DNA from: JADFJB01 sp964464595
GTDB lineage: Bacteria > Zhuqueibacterota > JdFR-76 > DREG01
DNA: 64,000 nt
Assembly: GCA_964464595.1 (NCBI GenBank)
Contig: CAYXGW010000012.1
Coordinates: 14,092-78,091 of the forward strand
Direction of reading: 5' to 3'
In this document: positions 51,983 to 62,046 of the stretch, piece after piece
How the letters are laid out: every line of letters begins with the position of its first letter
How positions within the stretch are numbered: the stretch's first letter is position 1
Position numbers and translations under genes: made by a program
Notes under the pieces: model-generated
The model's database searches: none
What the model was told of the DNA's origin: nothing
What the model saw: the letters and a program-made list of their open reading frames with translations, nothing else

Positions 51983-54900
51983 ATGTCATTTATTCACTTG
52001 CATAACCACTCCGATTATAGTCTTTTAGATGGTGCCTGCAAAATTAAAGATTTGCTTAAGTGTGCGTCAGAACAGAAGATGGATGCTTTGGCAATTACCG
52101 ATCATGGCAACATGTTCGGCAGTATTAATTTTTATCGTGCAGCCAAAAAGGAGGGGATAAAGCCAATCATTGGAGTAGAGGCTTATGTTGCTCCCAGAAG
52201 TCGTAAGGAAAAATCAAAGACCGACAGGAGCGATAATTCGTACCATCTTATATTATTAGCAAAAAATCTAGCCGGTTATCGCAATTTATTGAAATTGGTT
52301 TCTATTGGATATCTGGAAGGGTTTTACTATAGGCCGAGAATTGATCATGAAGTATTAAAGGAATATAATGATGGTATCATTGCAATGTCGGCATGCCTGC
52401 AAGGCGAGGTAGCCCAGGCGATAGTAAAAGGAAATATCGAGTTGGCTAAACAAAAGGCCGAGGCATATCGGGATATATTCGGGGATGATTTTTATTTGGA
52501 AATGCAAAACCATGAAATTCCTGATGAAAAAATAGCTTCGGAGGGAGTGCAGTACTTAAGCAAGGAATTGAGTATTCCATTAGTGGTCACCAATGATATT
52601 CATTACATGAGAAAGGAACATCACAAGCCTCATGACGCCCTGGTTTGCATACAAACCGGCAAAGAATTGGATGATCCGGATCGCCTTAAAATAGAAACCG
52701 AAGAACTATATTTTAAGTCAGAACAAGAGATGCGGGAATTATTTACCAGCCATCAGGAAGCGCTGGATATAACAAAAGAGATTGCAAATAAATGTGATTT
52801 ACAACTGGAGTTCGGCAATACATATCTTCCTAAATATGAAATTCCTTCTGACCATGAAGCAGATAATCTTGAGGATTATCTAAAACAAGTAGCGAGAGAA
52901 AATCTTGAAAAACGCTATCCGGAAATTACCCCTGAAATTGAGGAACGCTTTAATTTTGAACTTGAGGTGATTCATCAAATGGGTTACCCGGGTTATTTTT
53001 TGATTGTAAAAGATTTTATAGATTTTGCACGGAGCCGGGGAATTCCGGTTGGTCCGGGAAGAGGTTCTGCTGCCGGCAGTATCATTTCATATGTTCTTGG
53101 CATAACCAATATTGATCCGCTAAAATATGGTTTGCTGTTCGAAAGATTCTTAAACCCTGAGCGTGTATCTCTTCCGGATATAGATATTGATTTTTGTTAC
53201 GAACGCCGCGAGGAAGTGATTGATTATGTGCGAAAAAAGTATGGAGATAAGAACGTTACCCAAATCATCACTTTCGGAACCATGATGGCTCGAGCTGTCA
53301 TTCGTGATGTCGGCCGGGTATTGAAATTAAAATATAGCGACGTTGATCAAATTGCTAAGGTGATCCCTTTTGGCAATACTATCGACGAAGCCTACAAAAA
53401 TGTCAAAGAATTCAGAGATATATTCAATTCAAATGACGAACGATTTCAGCAGTTGTTGGAATATTCAAAGGCTTTGGAAGGTGTAGCGCGACACGCATCT
53501 ACTCACGCGGCGGGTGTGGTAATTGCCCCGGAAGAATTAACCAATTTTGTGCCTCTTTTTGTTTCGAATACCGGTGATGTAACAACTCAATATGATATGA
53601 AATGTATTGAGGAAATCGGGTTGTTGAAAATGGATTTCCTCGGCTTACGAACATTAACCGTACTGGCTAAAACCATTCGAATGTTACATGATCGTGATAT
53701 AGAAATAGACTTGGATCAAATTCCTTTGGATAATAAAGAAACTTATGATCTTTTTGGTAAGGGTGAAACAACAGGAATATTCCAGTTTGAAAGCGGCGGC
53801 ATGCGCGATTACCTGATGAAATTAAAGCCAACTAAAATTGATGATTTGATTGCGATGAACGCATTGTATCGGCCGGGTCCTATGAAGATGATTGATGATT
53901 ATATTGCCCGTAGTCATGGAAAAAAGGAAATCGAATACCTGCACCCTCTTTTGGAATCAGTTTTAAAAGAGACATATGGCATCATCGTTTATCAAGAACA
54001 AGTCATGCGAATTGCCAGTGTTCTTGGCGGATTTACCCTGGGTGAAGCAGACATCCTTCGTAAAGCCATGGGCAAGAAGCAGATGGATTTATTAAGGAAG
54101 CAGGAAGTTAAATTTACCGAGGGTGCAAAGCAAAAAGGAATTACCGAAAAACTAGCCAAAAAAGTTTTTGATTTGATTGTTGAATTTGGGAATTACGGTT
54201 TTAATAAATCCCACGCGGCTTGTTATTCGGTTGTGGCATATCAAACAGCATATCTTAAAACACATTATCCGGCCGAGTTTATGGCTTCCACTTTAACCAG
54301 TGAAATGTCGAATTCTGACCGCATTATGGTATTGATAGACGAATGCAGGCGCATGGGGCTTGATATTCTCCCTCCATGTGTGAACGACAGTTTGGCTGAT
54401 TTTACAATTGATGGCAAAAGCATTCGATTTGGTTTAGCTGCGGTAAAAAACGTTGGGAAAGGATCAATCGAGTCGATTATTCGGGCCCGGGAAAAACATG
54501 GAGCTTTCACCAACATTTACCAGTTTCTTCAGAATCTTGATTTGCGGGCTGTTAATAAAAAAGTAATGGAAAGTCTGGCAAAAGCGGGGGCAATGGACTG
54601 TTTACAAGGCAGCCGTTCTCAGCAATTTAATAATATCGAAAACGCGATAACATTTGCCCAGAATACACAATCCGAATTTCAAAGAGGACAATTCAGTATG
54701 TTCGATGCTGCCAGCAATGGCGGAAAGAGTGTTTTGAATCGTTTTCCTGATTTAGTAGATGCCGATGAATGGAGTCAATCTCAGCAGCTAACTTTTGAAC
54801 GCGAATTGCTCGGATTTTATGTTTCCGGTCACCCCTTGAATAAATTTCGAGATGAAGTGGAAGCTTTTTCTACCATTCATTTGAATAAATTAAAAGCCTT

Positions 54901-55411
54901 ACCTGATGGATGCGCGGCAAAAATTGGCTGTATCATTACCAATATTAAGACTATTTATGACAAATCAAACAGGAAGATGGCTTTTGCGACTATTGAGGAT
55001 TTTACCGGGTCAGCAGAGATGTTGGTTTTTTCATCTATTTATGAAAAAATAGGATCGCTGGTTCAGCCTGATTCTCTGATTCTAATTACCGGAAAAATCT
55101 CAACACAGGAAAATAGGGAGCCATCAATCATTTGTGAAGAAATTCTCTCACTGTCTGAAGCAAGAGAGAAATTCACGAAAAATGTCTGTATGAATTTAAG
55201 CCTAAATGGATTGACCAACAAAAAATTAGAAATAATCAAAAAATTAGTTAATGAGCATAAAGGGAAATGCAAATTCCTTATTCATTTGACCAATGGCGAT
55301 ACGAGAGAATATATTATCCAATCACAAAAGTATAGAGTTGCACCTGAGAATGATTTACTTGTAAACCTGAAAGAAATTGTCGGAGACGAAAATGTTTGGA
55401 TTGAAGGGTAA
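51983..55411 (+). CDS. dnaE: DNA polymerase III alpha subunit
   Basis: 1142 residues, standard DnaE1 length. N-terminal PHP domain (HLHNHSDYSLLDGACKIKDL, DHGNMFGSI), polymerase core with the catalytic aspartates in PDIDIDFCYERRE, GPGRGSAAGSIISYVLG and YRPGPMKMIDDYIARSHG, a tandem HhH/finger region, and a C-terminal OB-fold (AKIGCIITNIKTIYDKSNRKMAFATIEDFTG). Replicative polymerase; no exonuclease insert. Confidence 0.97.
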   Translation: MSFIHLHNHSDYSLLDGACKIKDLLKCASEQKMDALAITDHGNMFGSINFYRAAKKEGIKPIIGVEAYVAPRSRKEKSKTDRSDNSYHLILLAKNLAGYRNLLKLVSIGYLEGFYYRPRIDHEVLKEYNDGIIAMSACLQGEVAQAIVKGNIELAKQKAEAYRDIFGDDFYLEMQNHEIPDEKIASEGVQYLSKELSIPLVVTNDIHYMRKEHHKPHDALVCIQTGKELDDPDRLKIETEELYFKSEQEMRELFTSHQEALDITKEIANKCDLQLEFGNTYLPKYEIPSDHEADNLEDYLKQVARENLEKRYPEITPEIEERFNFELEVIHQMGYPGYFLIVKDFIDFARSRGIPVGPGRGSAAGSIISYVLGITNIDPLKYGLLFERFLNPERVSLPDIDIDFCYERREEVIDYVRKKYGDKNVTQIITFGTMMARAVIRDVGRVLKLKYSDVDQIAKVIPFGNTIDEAYKNVKEFRDIFNSNDERFQQLLEYSKALEGVARHASTHAAGVVIAPEELTNFVPLFVSNTGDVTTQYDMKCIEEIGLLKMDFLGLRTLTVLAKTIRMLHDRDIEIDLDQIPLDNKETYDLFGKGETTGIFQFESGGMRDYLMKLKPTKIDDLIAMNALYRPGPMKMIDDYIARSHGKKEIEYLHPLLESVLKETYGIIVYQEQVMRIASVLGGFTLGEADILRKAMGKKQMDLLRKQEVKFTEGAKQKGITEKLAKKVFDLIVEFGNYGFNKSHAACYSVVAYQTAYLKTHYPAEFMASTLTSEMSNSDRIMVLIDECRRMGLDILPPCVNDSLADFTIDGKSIRFGLAAVKNVGKGSIESIIRAREKHGAFTNIYQFLQNLDLRAVNKKVMESLAKAGAMDCLQGSRSQQFNNIENAITFAQNTQSEFQRGQFSMFDAASNGGKSVLNRFPDLVDADEWSQSQQLTFERELLGFYVSGHPLNKFRDEVEAFSTIHLNKLKALPDGCAAKIGCIITNIKTIYDKSNRKMAFATIEDFTGSAEMLVFSSIYEKIGSLVQPDSLILITGKISTQENREPSIICEEILSLSEAREKFTKNVCMNLSLNGLTNKKLEIIKKLVNEHKGKCKFLIHLTNGDTREYIIQSQKYRVAPENDLLVNLKEIVGDENVWIEG

Positions 55412-55470
55412 GCAATAAATGTTTTCAAAGATATACATCAGGTTATTTTAAAAACCCCCAGGAGACCACT

Positions 55471-55971
55471 ATGGAATTTGATCTCAAACCTATATCAATA
55501 AAAGCCATACCGGAGGCGCTTGAAAAAGTCGAGCGCTATCGTCTTTTAAATGAAGCCAAGGAAGCCGAGAGCATTTGCCTTGACATCTTAAATGCTGAAC
55601 CAGGAAACCAAAAAGCCCTTATCTGGCTGATTTTATCTTTGACTGATCAATTTAATGAAGGCATTACAGACGGTGTAGATCGAGCCCGGGAATTACTACC
55701 TCAATTAAAAAATAATTATGATAGATTATATTATCAAGGGTTAATCTTTGAAAGGCAGGGGAAAGCTTTATTGCAACGGGGGATGCCCGGCACATCACAT
55801 GCCGCATATGAATGGTTTCGGGAAGCAATGCTTCATTTCGAAGAAGCGGAAAAACTGCGCCCCACTAGTAATGAGGATGCAATTCTTCGCTGGAATACCT
55901 GTGCTCGAATTATCATGAGCGAGAAGTTAGAACCCAGACCGGATGATGAATTTGAACCTTATTTAGAATGA
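55471..55971 (+). CDS. TPR-type helical protein
   Basis: 166 residues, cytosolic. Helical repeats starting AIPEALEKVERYRLLNEAKEAE and continuing CLDILNAEPGNQKALIWLIL, YYQGLIFERQGKALLQRG and WFREAMLHFEEAEKLRP match TPR spacing. Probably a protein-interaction scaffold. Follows dnaE by 60 bases; AGGAGACC precedes the ATG. Confidence 0.7.
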   Translation: MEFDLKPISIKAIPEALEKVERYRLLNEAKEAESICLDILNAEPGNQKALIWLILSLTDQFNEGITDGVDRARELLPQLKNNYDRLYYQGLIFERQGKALLQRGMPGTSHAAYEWFREAMLHFEEAEKLRPTSNEDAILRWNTCARIIMSEKLEPRPDDEFEPYLE

Positions 55972-56105
55972 ATTCTGATCAATGTCAACTATTTTTTCCT
56001 ATAAACGACAATTATATTTCCCGATACATTCTATTATGGTTTTGTACTGCCGTCACTTTCATTATGCGACAGCAATTCGCGGATAAAACCTGCTAATATA
56101 ATAAA

Positions 56106-56134
56106 CCCCCAGAGCTTGCGAAAAACTCTGGGGG
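56106..56134 (-). terminator. Intrinsic terminator of the thrombospondin-repeat gene
   Basis: CCCCCAGAG (56106-56114) and CTCTGGGGG (56126-56134) form a 9-bp stem; on the minus strand the hairpin is followed by TTTATTATATT. It lies about 60 bases past the stop of the minus-strand gene. Confidence 0.75.
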
Positions 56135-56196
56135 AACTCTTAATATGATCAAATAGACATCAAGATTCCGACAACCGGTATCTGGTATTTTGGAAT

Positions 56197-57729
56197 CTAC
56201 TTCATTAATGTCAGCTTCTTCTGAATGGTTACAGAACCAGCTTTCAGCACATACAGGTAGATGCCGGTAGCGACTCGCAAACCTTTGTCATCAGTAGCAT
56301 TCCAGGTTACCTTGTGGTTACCTGCCTGTAATTGGCCGGAGACTAGTGTCCGTACCAACTGACCAGATAAGTTATAGATAGCCAGTTTAACTTCCGCGGC
56401 TTCAGGAATTCCAAAAGAAATCTCCGTCGTCGGGTTGAAAGGATTAGGATAGTTTTGCTCGAGGGCAAAACCGTCCGGGATTGTTTCAATCACATCTTCA
56501 TCCAAATCAGCAGCAATCTTTGCAGCGCTGCCAGTCACCCAATCATCCATTGCACTAATACTGCAACCGAACTTGGTATGACCTTTGCCAAGACCTTGTG
56601 CTTCTATGATCTGTTCGCAGGAACAGCCATGAGTGTCGTCTGTGGTATAGCTGCGATTGGGTCCTTTGCCTTTAGGAGCAGTCGTATCGAAGACATTGTC
56701 ACTATCTACAAGTGCCCAGCGGTTTGTACCCAATCTTACAGTGGGTACAGATTCCGGAATAACCGAAGCGACACAAGCATCATCACCGTCGTCTACGCCG
56801 TCGTTGTCATCGTCAGGATCACAAGCATCGCCTAACCCGTCACCGTCAAAGTCTTCCTGGCCGGCGTTGGCTGTAAACTGGCAATTGTCGTCAACGTCCA
56901 AAATACCATCATTATCATCGTCGGTGTCACAGACATCGCCTACACCATCGCTATCGTTATCTTCCTGACCGGGATTAGGCGTGTTCGGGCAGTTGTCCTC
57001 GTCATCCGGCACACCATCGTCGTCGCTGTCAGCGGGGCCGGATCCACAACCCTCGCCCTCGAAGGTCAGGGTAACGTCGTCGAGGAAGACATCGCCGGTT
57101 CCGACCCCGCTTGCGAGCGCGACGAGGAGATACCGCGCCGTGGGCGGCAGGGCCAGCGTGGCCGTAATCTCCTCCCAGGTGCCAGGGTCATTGTCCAGGG
57201 GAAACGTGTATCGGGCACCGGTGTCCGCCACGTTGCCCCCCGTGTACGGATCGACGGCCCCTTCGGCCACCGCTCTGACCTGGATTCCCCATGCTTTGCG
57301 CGTTGCCGTGAAGTTCGCCACGTTGACGTAAAAAGTGCTCGTGACCTCCGTGCATCCTTCGACGAGCTCCACCCACTGGTAGTAGTTGGTTCTACCACCA
57401 TTGTCGGTGGCATGGAGCATCTGGTTCCCTGACTTGGGTGTGATGCCATAGGTCGGACCCACGATCTCCGTAGGGGCGTTGGCGGACTGGCTGTTTCCGC
57501 CATGGACCCAGACGCCGAAGAGGTTGTCCCGAATCGGAAAACTGAGGTCGCCGATGCATGGAGGTCCGGAAACGCACGCCCGCGGGATGAGCGTTCCGAT
57601 GGGCGAGTCCTCAAAATCACCGTCGCCTAGGGTCTGTGCGTTTACCGAGGCGGGCACTATGCCCAGCACTAGCGCCAGCAACGCTACGTTTAGTAAGCCC
57701 CCAAGTTGTTTTCTTTTTGACTTACTCAT
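56197..57729 (-). CDS. Secreted protein with thrombospondin type 3 repeats and FlgD-like sorting domain
   Basis: 510 residues. Signal peptide ending ASVNAQ near residue 32; residues about 34-225 form a jelly-roll-like domain (GDGDFEDSPIGTLIP... VFLDDVTLTFEGEGC) similar to carbohydrate-binding modules of the DUF642 type; then calcium-binding thrombospondin type 3 repeats (DSDDDGVPDDEDNCP, DNDSDGVGDVCD, DFDGDGLGDACD); a cysteine-bearing linker; and a C-terminal sorting domain NYPNPFNPTTEISFGI ending VTIQKKLTLMK. A GC-rich bias covers about 57020-57660 (front half) while the rest matches the host, suggesting a chimaera. Surface or matrix protein. Confidence 0.85.
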   Translation of the reverse strand: MSKSKRKQLGGLLNVALLALVLGIVPASVNAQTLGDGDFEDSPIGTLIPRACVSGPPCIGDLSFPIRDNLFGVWVHGGNSQSANAPTEIVGPTYGITPKSGNQMLHATDNGGRTNYYQWVELVEGCTEVTSTFYVNVANFTATRKAWGIQVRAVAEGAVDPYTGGNVADTGARYTFPLDNDPGTWEEITATLALPPTARYLLVALASGVGTGDVFLDDVTLTFEGEGCGSGPADSDDDGVPDDEDNCPNTPNPGQEDNDSDGVGDVCDTDDDNDGILDVDDNCQFTANAGQEDFDGDGLGDACDPDDDNDGVDDGDDACVASVIPESVPTVRLGTNRWALVDSDNVFDTTAPKGKGPNRSYTTDDTHGCSCEQIIEAQGLGKGHTKFGCSISAMDDWVTGSAAKIAADLDEDVIETIPDGFALEQNYPNPFNPTTEISFGIPEAAEVKLAIYNLSGQLVRTLVSGQLQAGNHKVTWNATDDKGLRVATGIYLYVLKAGSVTIQKKLTLMK

Positions 57730-58765
57730 GGTTCTTATCTCCTATTAATGATTAGTTTACAGATTACAATTTGTTAAAGCTTCCATATCCTGGAAACCTA
57801 TTCAACCTCAATCCTTTTACGGTTAAGATACAGATTCAAAACAATTCTATACAATCATAGGCATTGCCTCCTTTGTTTTGAAAACAAGTTTCAAAAATCA
57901 AATGGTACTACCAGGTTCAAGGTGGTCTTATCGCAAATTCAAGCATAAGATACCTCTTTTCATAAATAGCACAAATACTGTAGAGTCCATTCTGGAGTTA
58001 AAGCTGGCTGCTTCCGTGCGGCGGGCTTGCTTAATTCTCTTTCAGGGTTGCGGTATTTGTCGACATAGTCCATCCTTCTTTTTCATTTCATTACTTAACG
58101 TTTTGAAATATTTTTACCTACAAACCGAACGACTATAAAATCCTCTTCAGACAAACGCATCCTTGTCGATGCAAGCGAAAATTAAACCAAAAAAAATATT
58201 GTGATTCAGAAAGTTAACAGTGTCTCATCCTGATACATAAATTTCCCCACCGGAAGAAATCGTGGGGATAAGCTCCTTAGTAATCCGTTACGCGGCTATT
58301 TGTTATTCAATCTGTATGTTAAGCGTATATTATTATCAGAACCTGTTTAAAACTAAAAACCTTAATTATCCTAAAACTTAATACTACAGATAACGACTTG
58401 AATTAATCGCAATATTTGTGCCATTTTAGGTGGTTGGATAAACAAGAAAATATCAAATTACAAAAATACAAACCTGCTACTGACTACCTTCTTTCTGAGT
58501 AACAATAAAACTTATCAGTCCATTCTGTGAAAGCTGACTGTTTCTTTGCGCCTGGCTTGCTTAAGTAGATCACATGTTTAATTCGCAAGCAATTTAACCA
58601 TTTGCGTTTACAAAGTCAAGCATAAATTTGGTTTTTAAAAATTCTTTTTATAGGGGCACGTGTATAAGTATGAAAATAAATTTTGGGGACCTAAGAATTA
58701 CCGAGCGGTCACTTGATGCTAATTTTGGTGTGGGGTAATGGAAATAGCCCGTAGGGCGACTGGAG
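57730..58765. other. 1-kb non-coding stretch between the thrombospondin gene and the IS21 element
   Basis: AT-rich, no convincing gene. It holds an imperfect direct repeat: 57981-58036 (AGTCCATTCTGGAG, GCTGGCTGCTTCCGTGCG, GGGCTTGCTTAA) and 58514-58565 (AGTCCATTCTGTGA, GCTGACTGTTTCTTTGCG, TGGCTTGCTTAA). The left end of the IS21 element probably lies within the last 150 bases. Confidence 0.6.
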
Positions 58766-59545
58766 CTACCCTCTACTCGCGTCAATTTTCCTTTCTTTCT
58801 CTGATTGTTTTTTATTTTTTTTAGATTGTTCTAATCGATAGCTGGGCAGATTCAATTCCAGTATAACGCTATGGTGAACCAACCTGTCTACTGCCGCCGC
58901 GGTTGTCATAGGATCTTTGAATATCTGTTCCCATTTGGAAAAGGGAAGATTGCTTGTTAACATCACCGATGCCCGCTCGTAGTTATCTGCCAGCAGGATA
59001 AATAACACCTCCATCTCTTCGCGGTTTTGTTGGACGTAACCGATATCATCGATGATAATGGCATCATATTTAGCCAACTGCTTTAGAAAACGTGGCAGTC
59101 GCAAATCGCGCTTAGCAACCAGTAAATCTTGCACCAACAAGTTACACGGTCGAAATAAAATCCGTCTTCTCTGCAGGATCATTTCATGACCTATAGCGCA
59201 TAACAGATGGGTCTTGCCGCTGCCAGGATTACCAAATGCTAAAACATTTTCATGACTATCCAGGAAACTGCCTTCCAAAAGCACGCTTATATGGCCATTT
59301 ACAGTTAGCCCAAGACGCTTCCTATCGAAAGAATCCATAGTTTTCTCTAAAGGTAATTTTGATTCTCTTAGCATCCTGGCAATCTTTTTTTCTCTGCGCG
59401 CTTCCCGCTCACTCTCGACTAAATCGAGAAGGTAATGTTCATAACTTAAGGTTTCCTTTCTGGCAATATCCCCTTTAACTTTGTAACATTCCCGAATCGT
59501 TGGAAGGTGTAATTCTTTAAGACATAGGGCAATTTGTTTTTCCAT
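58766..59545 (-). CDS. istB: IS21-family helper ATPase IstB
   Basis: 259 residues, DnaA/AAA+-like. Walker A GNPGSGKTHLLCAIGHE, Walker B DAIIIDDIGYV and sensor region MLTSNLPFSKW. It remodels target DNA for the IstA transposase. Overlaps the istA stop by one base, the usual istA-istB coupling. Intact. Confidence 0.95.
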   Translation of the reverse strand: MEKQIALCLKELHLPTIRECYKVKGDIARKETLSYEHYLLDLVESEREARREKKIARMLRESKLPLEKTMDSFDRKRLGLTVNGHISVLLEGSFLDSHENVLAFGNPGSGKTHLLCAIGHEMILQRRRILFRPCNLLVQDLLVAKRDLRLPRFLKQLAKYDAIIIDDIGYVQQNREEMEVLFILLADNYERASVMLTSNLPFSKWEQIFKDPMTTAAAVDRLVHHSVILELNLPSYRLEQSKKNKKQSEKERKIDASRG

Positions 59546-61047
59546 TATAACACCTGCCTTTCTGTCCGACGTACAAAAGAGGGATCGTTTAATAGTTGGT
59601 CATATGACCCCACATCGACTTTATCGATGGTGACAGTTTCCTTGATGGATAATTTAGGATTGTGGTTTAAGATGCTTTGAACTTGTTCAAAACGAATCTC
59701 TTTTTGATGTTCAATCAAATAGGCAAACGCTTGATCTACAGCTTCTTCACTTTCTTTGGCTGCCAGATACAGTATCTTGAGATATTCTTTATCTGCACTT
59801 CCTGGAAACCGTTTGCATAATTGGTCATAGGCAACACGAAAACGATGAGTCGGAAATAAATCACGACGGTAGCGATAATTCTTAAAAGCGCCCGGCTTTC
59901 TTACCAGCCAGTCGATAATGTGACGATATTGAATCTTATGATTACCCTCTCCCCGTAATCTGGGAATGATCTCGATGCGCCTTTGGGCGTACCAAACTTC
60001 TAAATGTTCGACATATAAACGGATATGAACCCATTCACCAATCAGACGAGAATGAACCGAATATACATTATGATTAACCCGAATCGTACTACCCCGGCAA
60101 ACTTTTACACGCAACCGTTTGCAGGTATCTAAACGATAGGAAGGTAAACGTTTAAATCGTTTTATCTCTTCTTGAAACCGGTCGTTTCGATTGGCATTGA
60201 GTTGATTGAATAGTTGTCTTAGAAAACGCGCATAGGTTTCTCTATTCTCAAAATTGCGGCTTCCTCGCAGCATCAATGCCTGGTCTAATGCTTTTTTAAA
60301 TCGATTGTGCCGTTGTTCAATGTCTCCATTCTCATGGGCTTTACCGCTTTGAATCTTGCGTCCTTTCATCCTATAATGTGAAAGCAAACTCTGATAACGC
60401 TGAGTAAATTCATTGGGATTCGATGTGTTGCAAACGGCTGCGCTGAGGCGGTCTGTTTGATGAATTTCCACAACACCACCCAATTCCCATAAAGCATTCT
60501 GGAAGCCAGTGCTTAAGGATTCAAAACTCTCTGAAAAACAAATCGTGCCGGTTTCCCAATTCGAATAAGTTAAAACAAAATGGTAAAGCAGATGATCAAA
60601 GCGCTGGTGGTTTATGGTTATACCTAAATCCCTCATATGAGTAAAATCAGATTGACATAGGATACCAGGGTGATGTACCTGCTCGAAAAAAACTTCCTTT
60701 GGCCTACCCTCCAGGACTCGCCATGTCTTTATGCGACGTTGAAGGGTGCGTAATTTGCCATCTGAAAACTCTCCAGGGTGATGGCGTTGAAGATACTCAA
60801 AAATGGTCTTTGCTTCCAGACCGGGATTGGTCCTTAACAAAATTTGTACTTCTTCCCATACTTCTGAAAATGGATCCTTGCGGGTGCGCCAGCTATGTTC
60901 TTTTTTTACTTCACTCGGAAGTTTTCTCAATCGTTCATATTTGCGTGCTGTCTTTTCATCCATACCCGCTTTGGCTGCCGCAATTGCCTTGTTTTGCTCA
61001 GTATGCATTAGTCGGTTATACCTCCTTACCTGGTTGTCTGTTACCAT
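59545..61047 (-). CDS. istA: IS21-family transposase IstA
   Basis: 500 residues. An N-terminal helix-turn-helix region (AAAKAGMDEKTARKYERLRKLP) precedes a DDE core: CQSDFTHM (first Asp), HQTDRLSAAV (second Asp) and NGDIEQRHNRFK (Glu), then a beta-barrel C-terminal domain with SVHSRLIGEWVHIRLY. Full length and apparently active. Confidence 0.95.
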   Translation of the reverse strand: MVTDNQVRRYNRLMHTEQNKAIAAAKAGMDEKTARKYERLRKLPSEVKKEHSWRTRKDPFSEVWEEVQILLRTNPGLEAKTIFEYLQRHHPGEFSDGKLRTLQRRIKTWRVLEGRPKEVFFEQVHHPGILCQSDFTHMRDLGITINHQRFDHLLYHFVLTYSNWETGTICFSESFESLSTGFQNALWELGGVVEIHQTDRLSAAVCNTSNPNEFTQRYQSLLSHYRMKGRKIQSGKAHENGDIEQRHNRFKKALDQALMLRGSRNFENRETYARFLRQLFNQLNANRNDRFQEEIKRFKRLPSYRLDTCKRLRVKVCRGSTIRVNHNVYSVHSRLIGEWVHIRLYVEHLEVWYAQRRIEIIPRLRGEGNHKIQYRHIIDWLVRKPGAFKNYRYRRDLFPTHRFRVAYDQLCKRFPGSADKEYLKILYLAAKESEEAVDQAFAYLIEHQKEIRFEQVQSILNHNPKLSIKETVTIDKVDVGSYDQLLNDPSFVRRTERQVL

Positions 61048-61179
61048 CCAAGTCTCTCCTCTATTTAATAAACCTGGATAGTGTAATCATTTCTGACAAT
61101 TAAAACGGGAATTTTAATTGTCGTCGGTTAGGAAATATAAATATCGTCAATCAGAATTCAAATCTCTGATTTCGAAACC

Positions 61180-61202
61180 TGTTCCTGACATGTTCAGGAA
61201 CA
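61180..61202 (-). terminator. Hairpin downstream of frdD
   Basis: TGTTCCTGA (61180-61188) and TCAGGAACA (61194-61202) form a perfect 9-bp stem with a 5-base loop about 35 bases past the frdD stop. No U-tract follows, so terminator function is uncertain. Confidence 0.4.
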
Positions 61203-61236
61203 TCTGTGTCCCTCGTTAATTCTAGTTTATTGAACC

Positions 61237-61584
61237 CTAATAACTCCAAAGAGTATACCCGGTAAACAATGTCACAAAAGTCGCGCTGCCATAGCAGATA
61301 ATCGCTACCAGCACATTCAAATGCTTAACCTGTAGGCCGTCGTAAAGAGTAAAGCGAAAACGGTGCGCCCAATGGAAAAGAGAAAGAGAAATAACCCCAA
61401 AGAGAAATAAGCGAGGAAGGGGGTGTTTTACGAAAGATAATAAGTCCCCGTAGTGGGGAGCGTCAATCCATCCTAGTGGGATGGCAAGGCCGTTCAGAAA
61501 TAGCAGAACCGGCAGAACAAGAGCAGAGATTGCGCCACCTGCACCAAATACTCCCCACCAAAAAGGATCGATGTTTCTTTTCAC
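61237..61584 (-). CDS. frdD: Fumarate reductase membrane subunit FrdD
   Basis: 115 residues, three membrane helices: FGAGGAISALVLPVLLFLNGLAIP, FLFGVISLSLFHWAHRFRFTLYDG and VLVAIICYGSATFVTLFTGYTL. FHWAHRFRFTLYDGLQ matches the conserved helix of E. coli-type FrdD near the quinol site. With FrdC it anchors FrdAB to the inner membrane; no heme ligands are expected in this type. Last gene of the minus-strand operon. Confidence 0.9.
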   Translation of the reverse strand: MKRNIDPFWWGVFGAGGAISALVLPVLLFLNGLAIPLGWIDAPHYGDLLSFVKHPLPRLFLFGVISLSLFHWAHRFRFTLYDGLQVKHLNVLVAIICYGSATFVTLFTGYTLWSY

Positions 61585-61599
61585 GGCGGTTCCTTTAAA

Positions 61600-62016
61600 T
61601 CAAATTTTCAACATAATCCAAGCAATAAGTGAGGAAAGAAAAATCCACGCGATGTAGTTTAACGCCTTAATCGCCAAGTCCGGTACGCGCTTTTTGCCAA
61701 GACGCATGACCAATGCTTTCGGGGCAAGATTGAACCAAGTGACCGCGTGAAAGAGTAGAAATAAAAAGGCAATAACATGTAAGACAATCGAAGCCGGTGT
61801 CTTGAGCAATTCTAAGAAGTTTGTGTATGCTTCTTGGCTTTGACTCAACGCACGAATTTGAAACAGCAAAACGAGTGCGTAAAATGCTACCGCCAAACAG
61901 GTCAGCTCCCTGAGAATGAATTTGGCGTGTGCCCACTTGTGAACCCACCAAAATATGGGCATTTGTTTTCGATACCACTTTGGGTGATATTTGGTATAAT
62001 TTGGGTTTCGAGTCAT
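61600..62016 (-). CDS. frdC: Fumarate reductase membrane subunit FrdC
   Basis: 138 residues, three membrane helices. MPIFWWVHKWAHAKFILRELTCLAVAFYALVLL is the FrdC start pattern (given here in part: FILRELTCLAVAFYALVLL), and TWFNLAPKAL follows the second helix as in E. coli FrdC (TWFELAPKA). Works with FrdD in quinol oxidation. Sixteen bases separate its stop from frdD. Confidence 0.9.
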   Translation of the reverse strand: MTRNPNYTKYHPKWYRKQMPIFWWVHKWAHAKFILRELTCLAVAFYALVLLFQIRALSQSQEAYTNFLELLKTPASIVLHVIAFLFLLFHAVTWFNLAPKALVMRLGKKRVPDLAIKALNYIAWIFLSSLIAWIMLKI

Positions 62017-62046
62017 CGTGAGATTTTCCTAGAATCAATCAATATT

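Larger units (their letters stand above)
58766..61122 (-). mobile_element. IS21-type insertion sequence (genes plus right-end palindrome; exact ends not resolved)
   Basis: Complete istA-istB pair. At the istA side a perfect palindrome GACAATTAAAA-n6-TTTTAATTGTC (61095-61122) probably belongs to the terminal repeat array. At the istB side AAATTTTGGGGACC and CTAATTTTGGTGTGGGG near 58680-58740 may be the matching end repeats, but I could not align terminal inverted repeats or a target duplication with certainty. Confidence 0.8.

Noticed and set aside
57066..57620. 184-codon open frame on the minus strand inside the thrombospondin-repeat gene
   Set aside because: Out-of-frame shadow caused by GC-rich sequence with few stops; Arg/Ser/Pro-rich and without a domain.
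58640..58765. Exact left terminal inverted repeat of the IS21 element
   Set aside because: Candidate motifs match the right end only partly; no target duplication could be identified.
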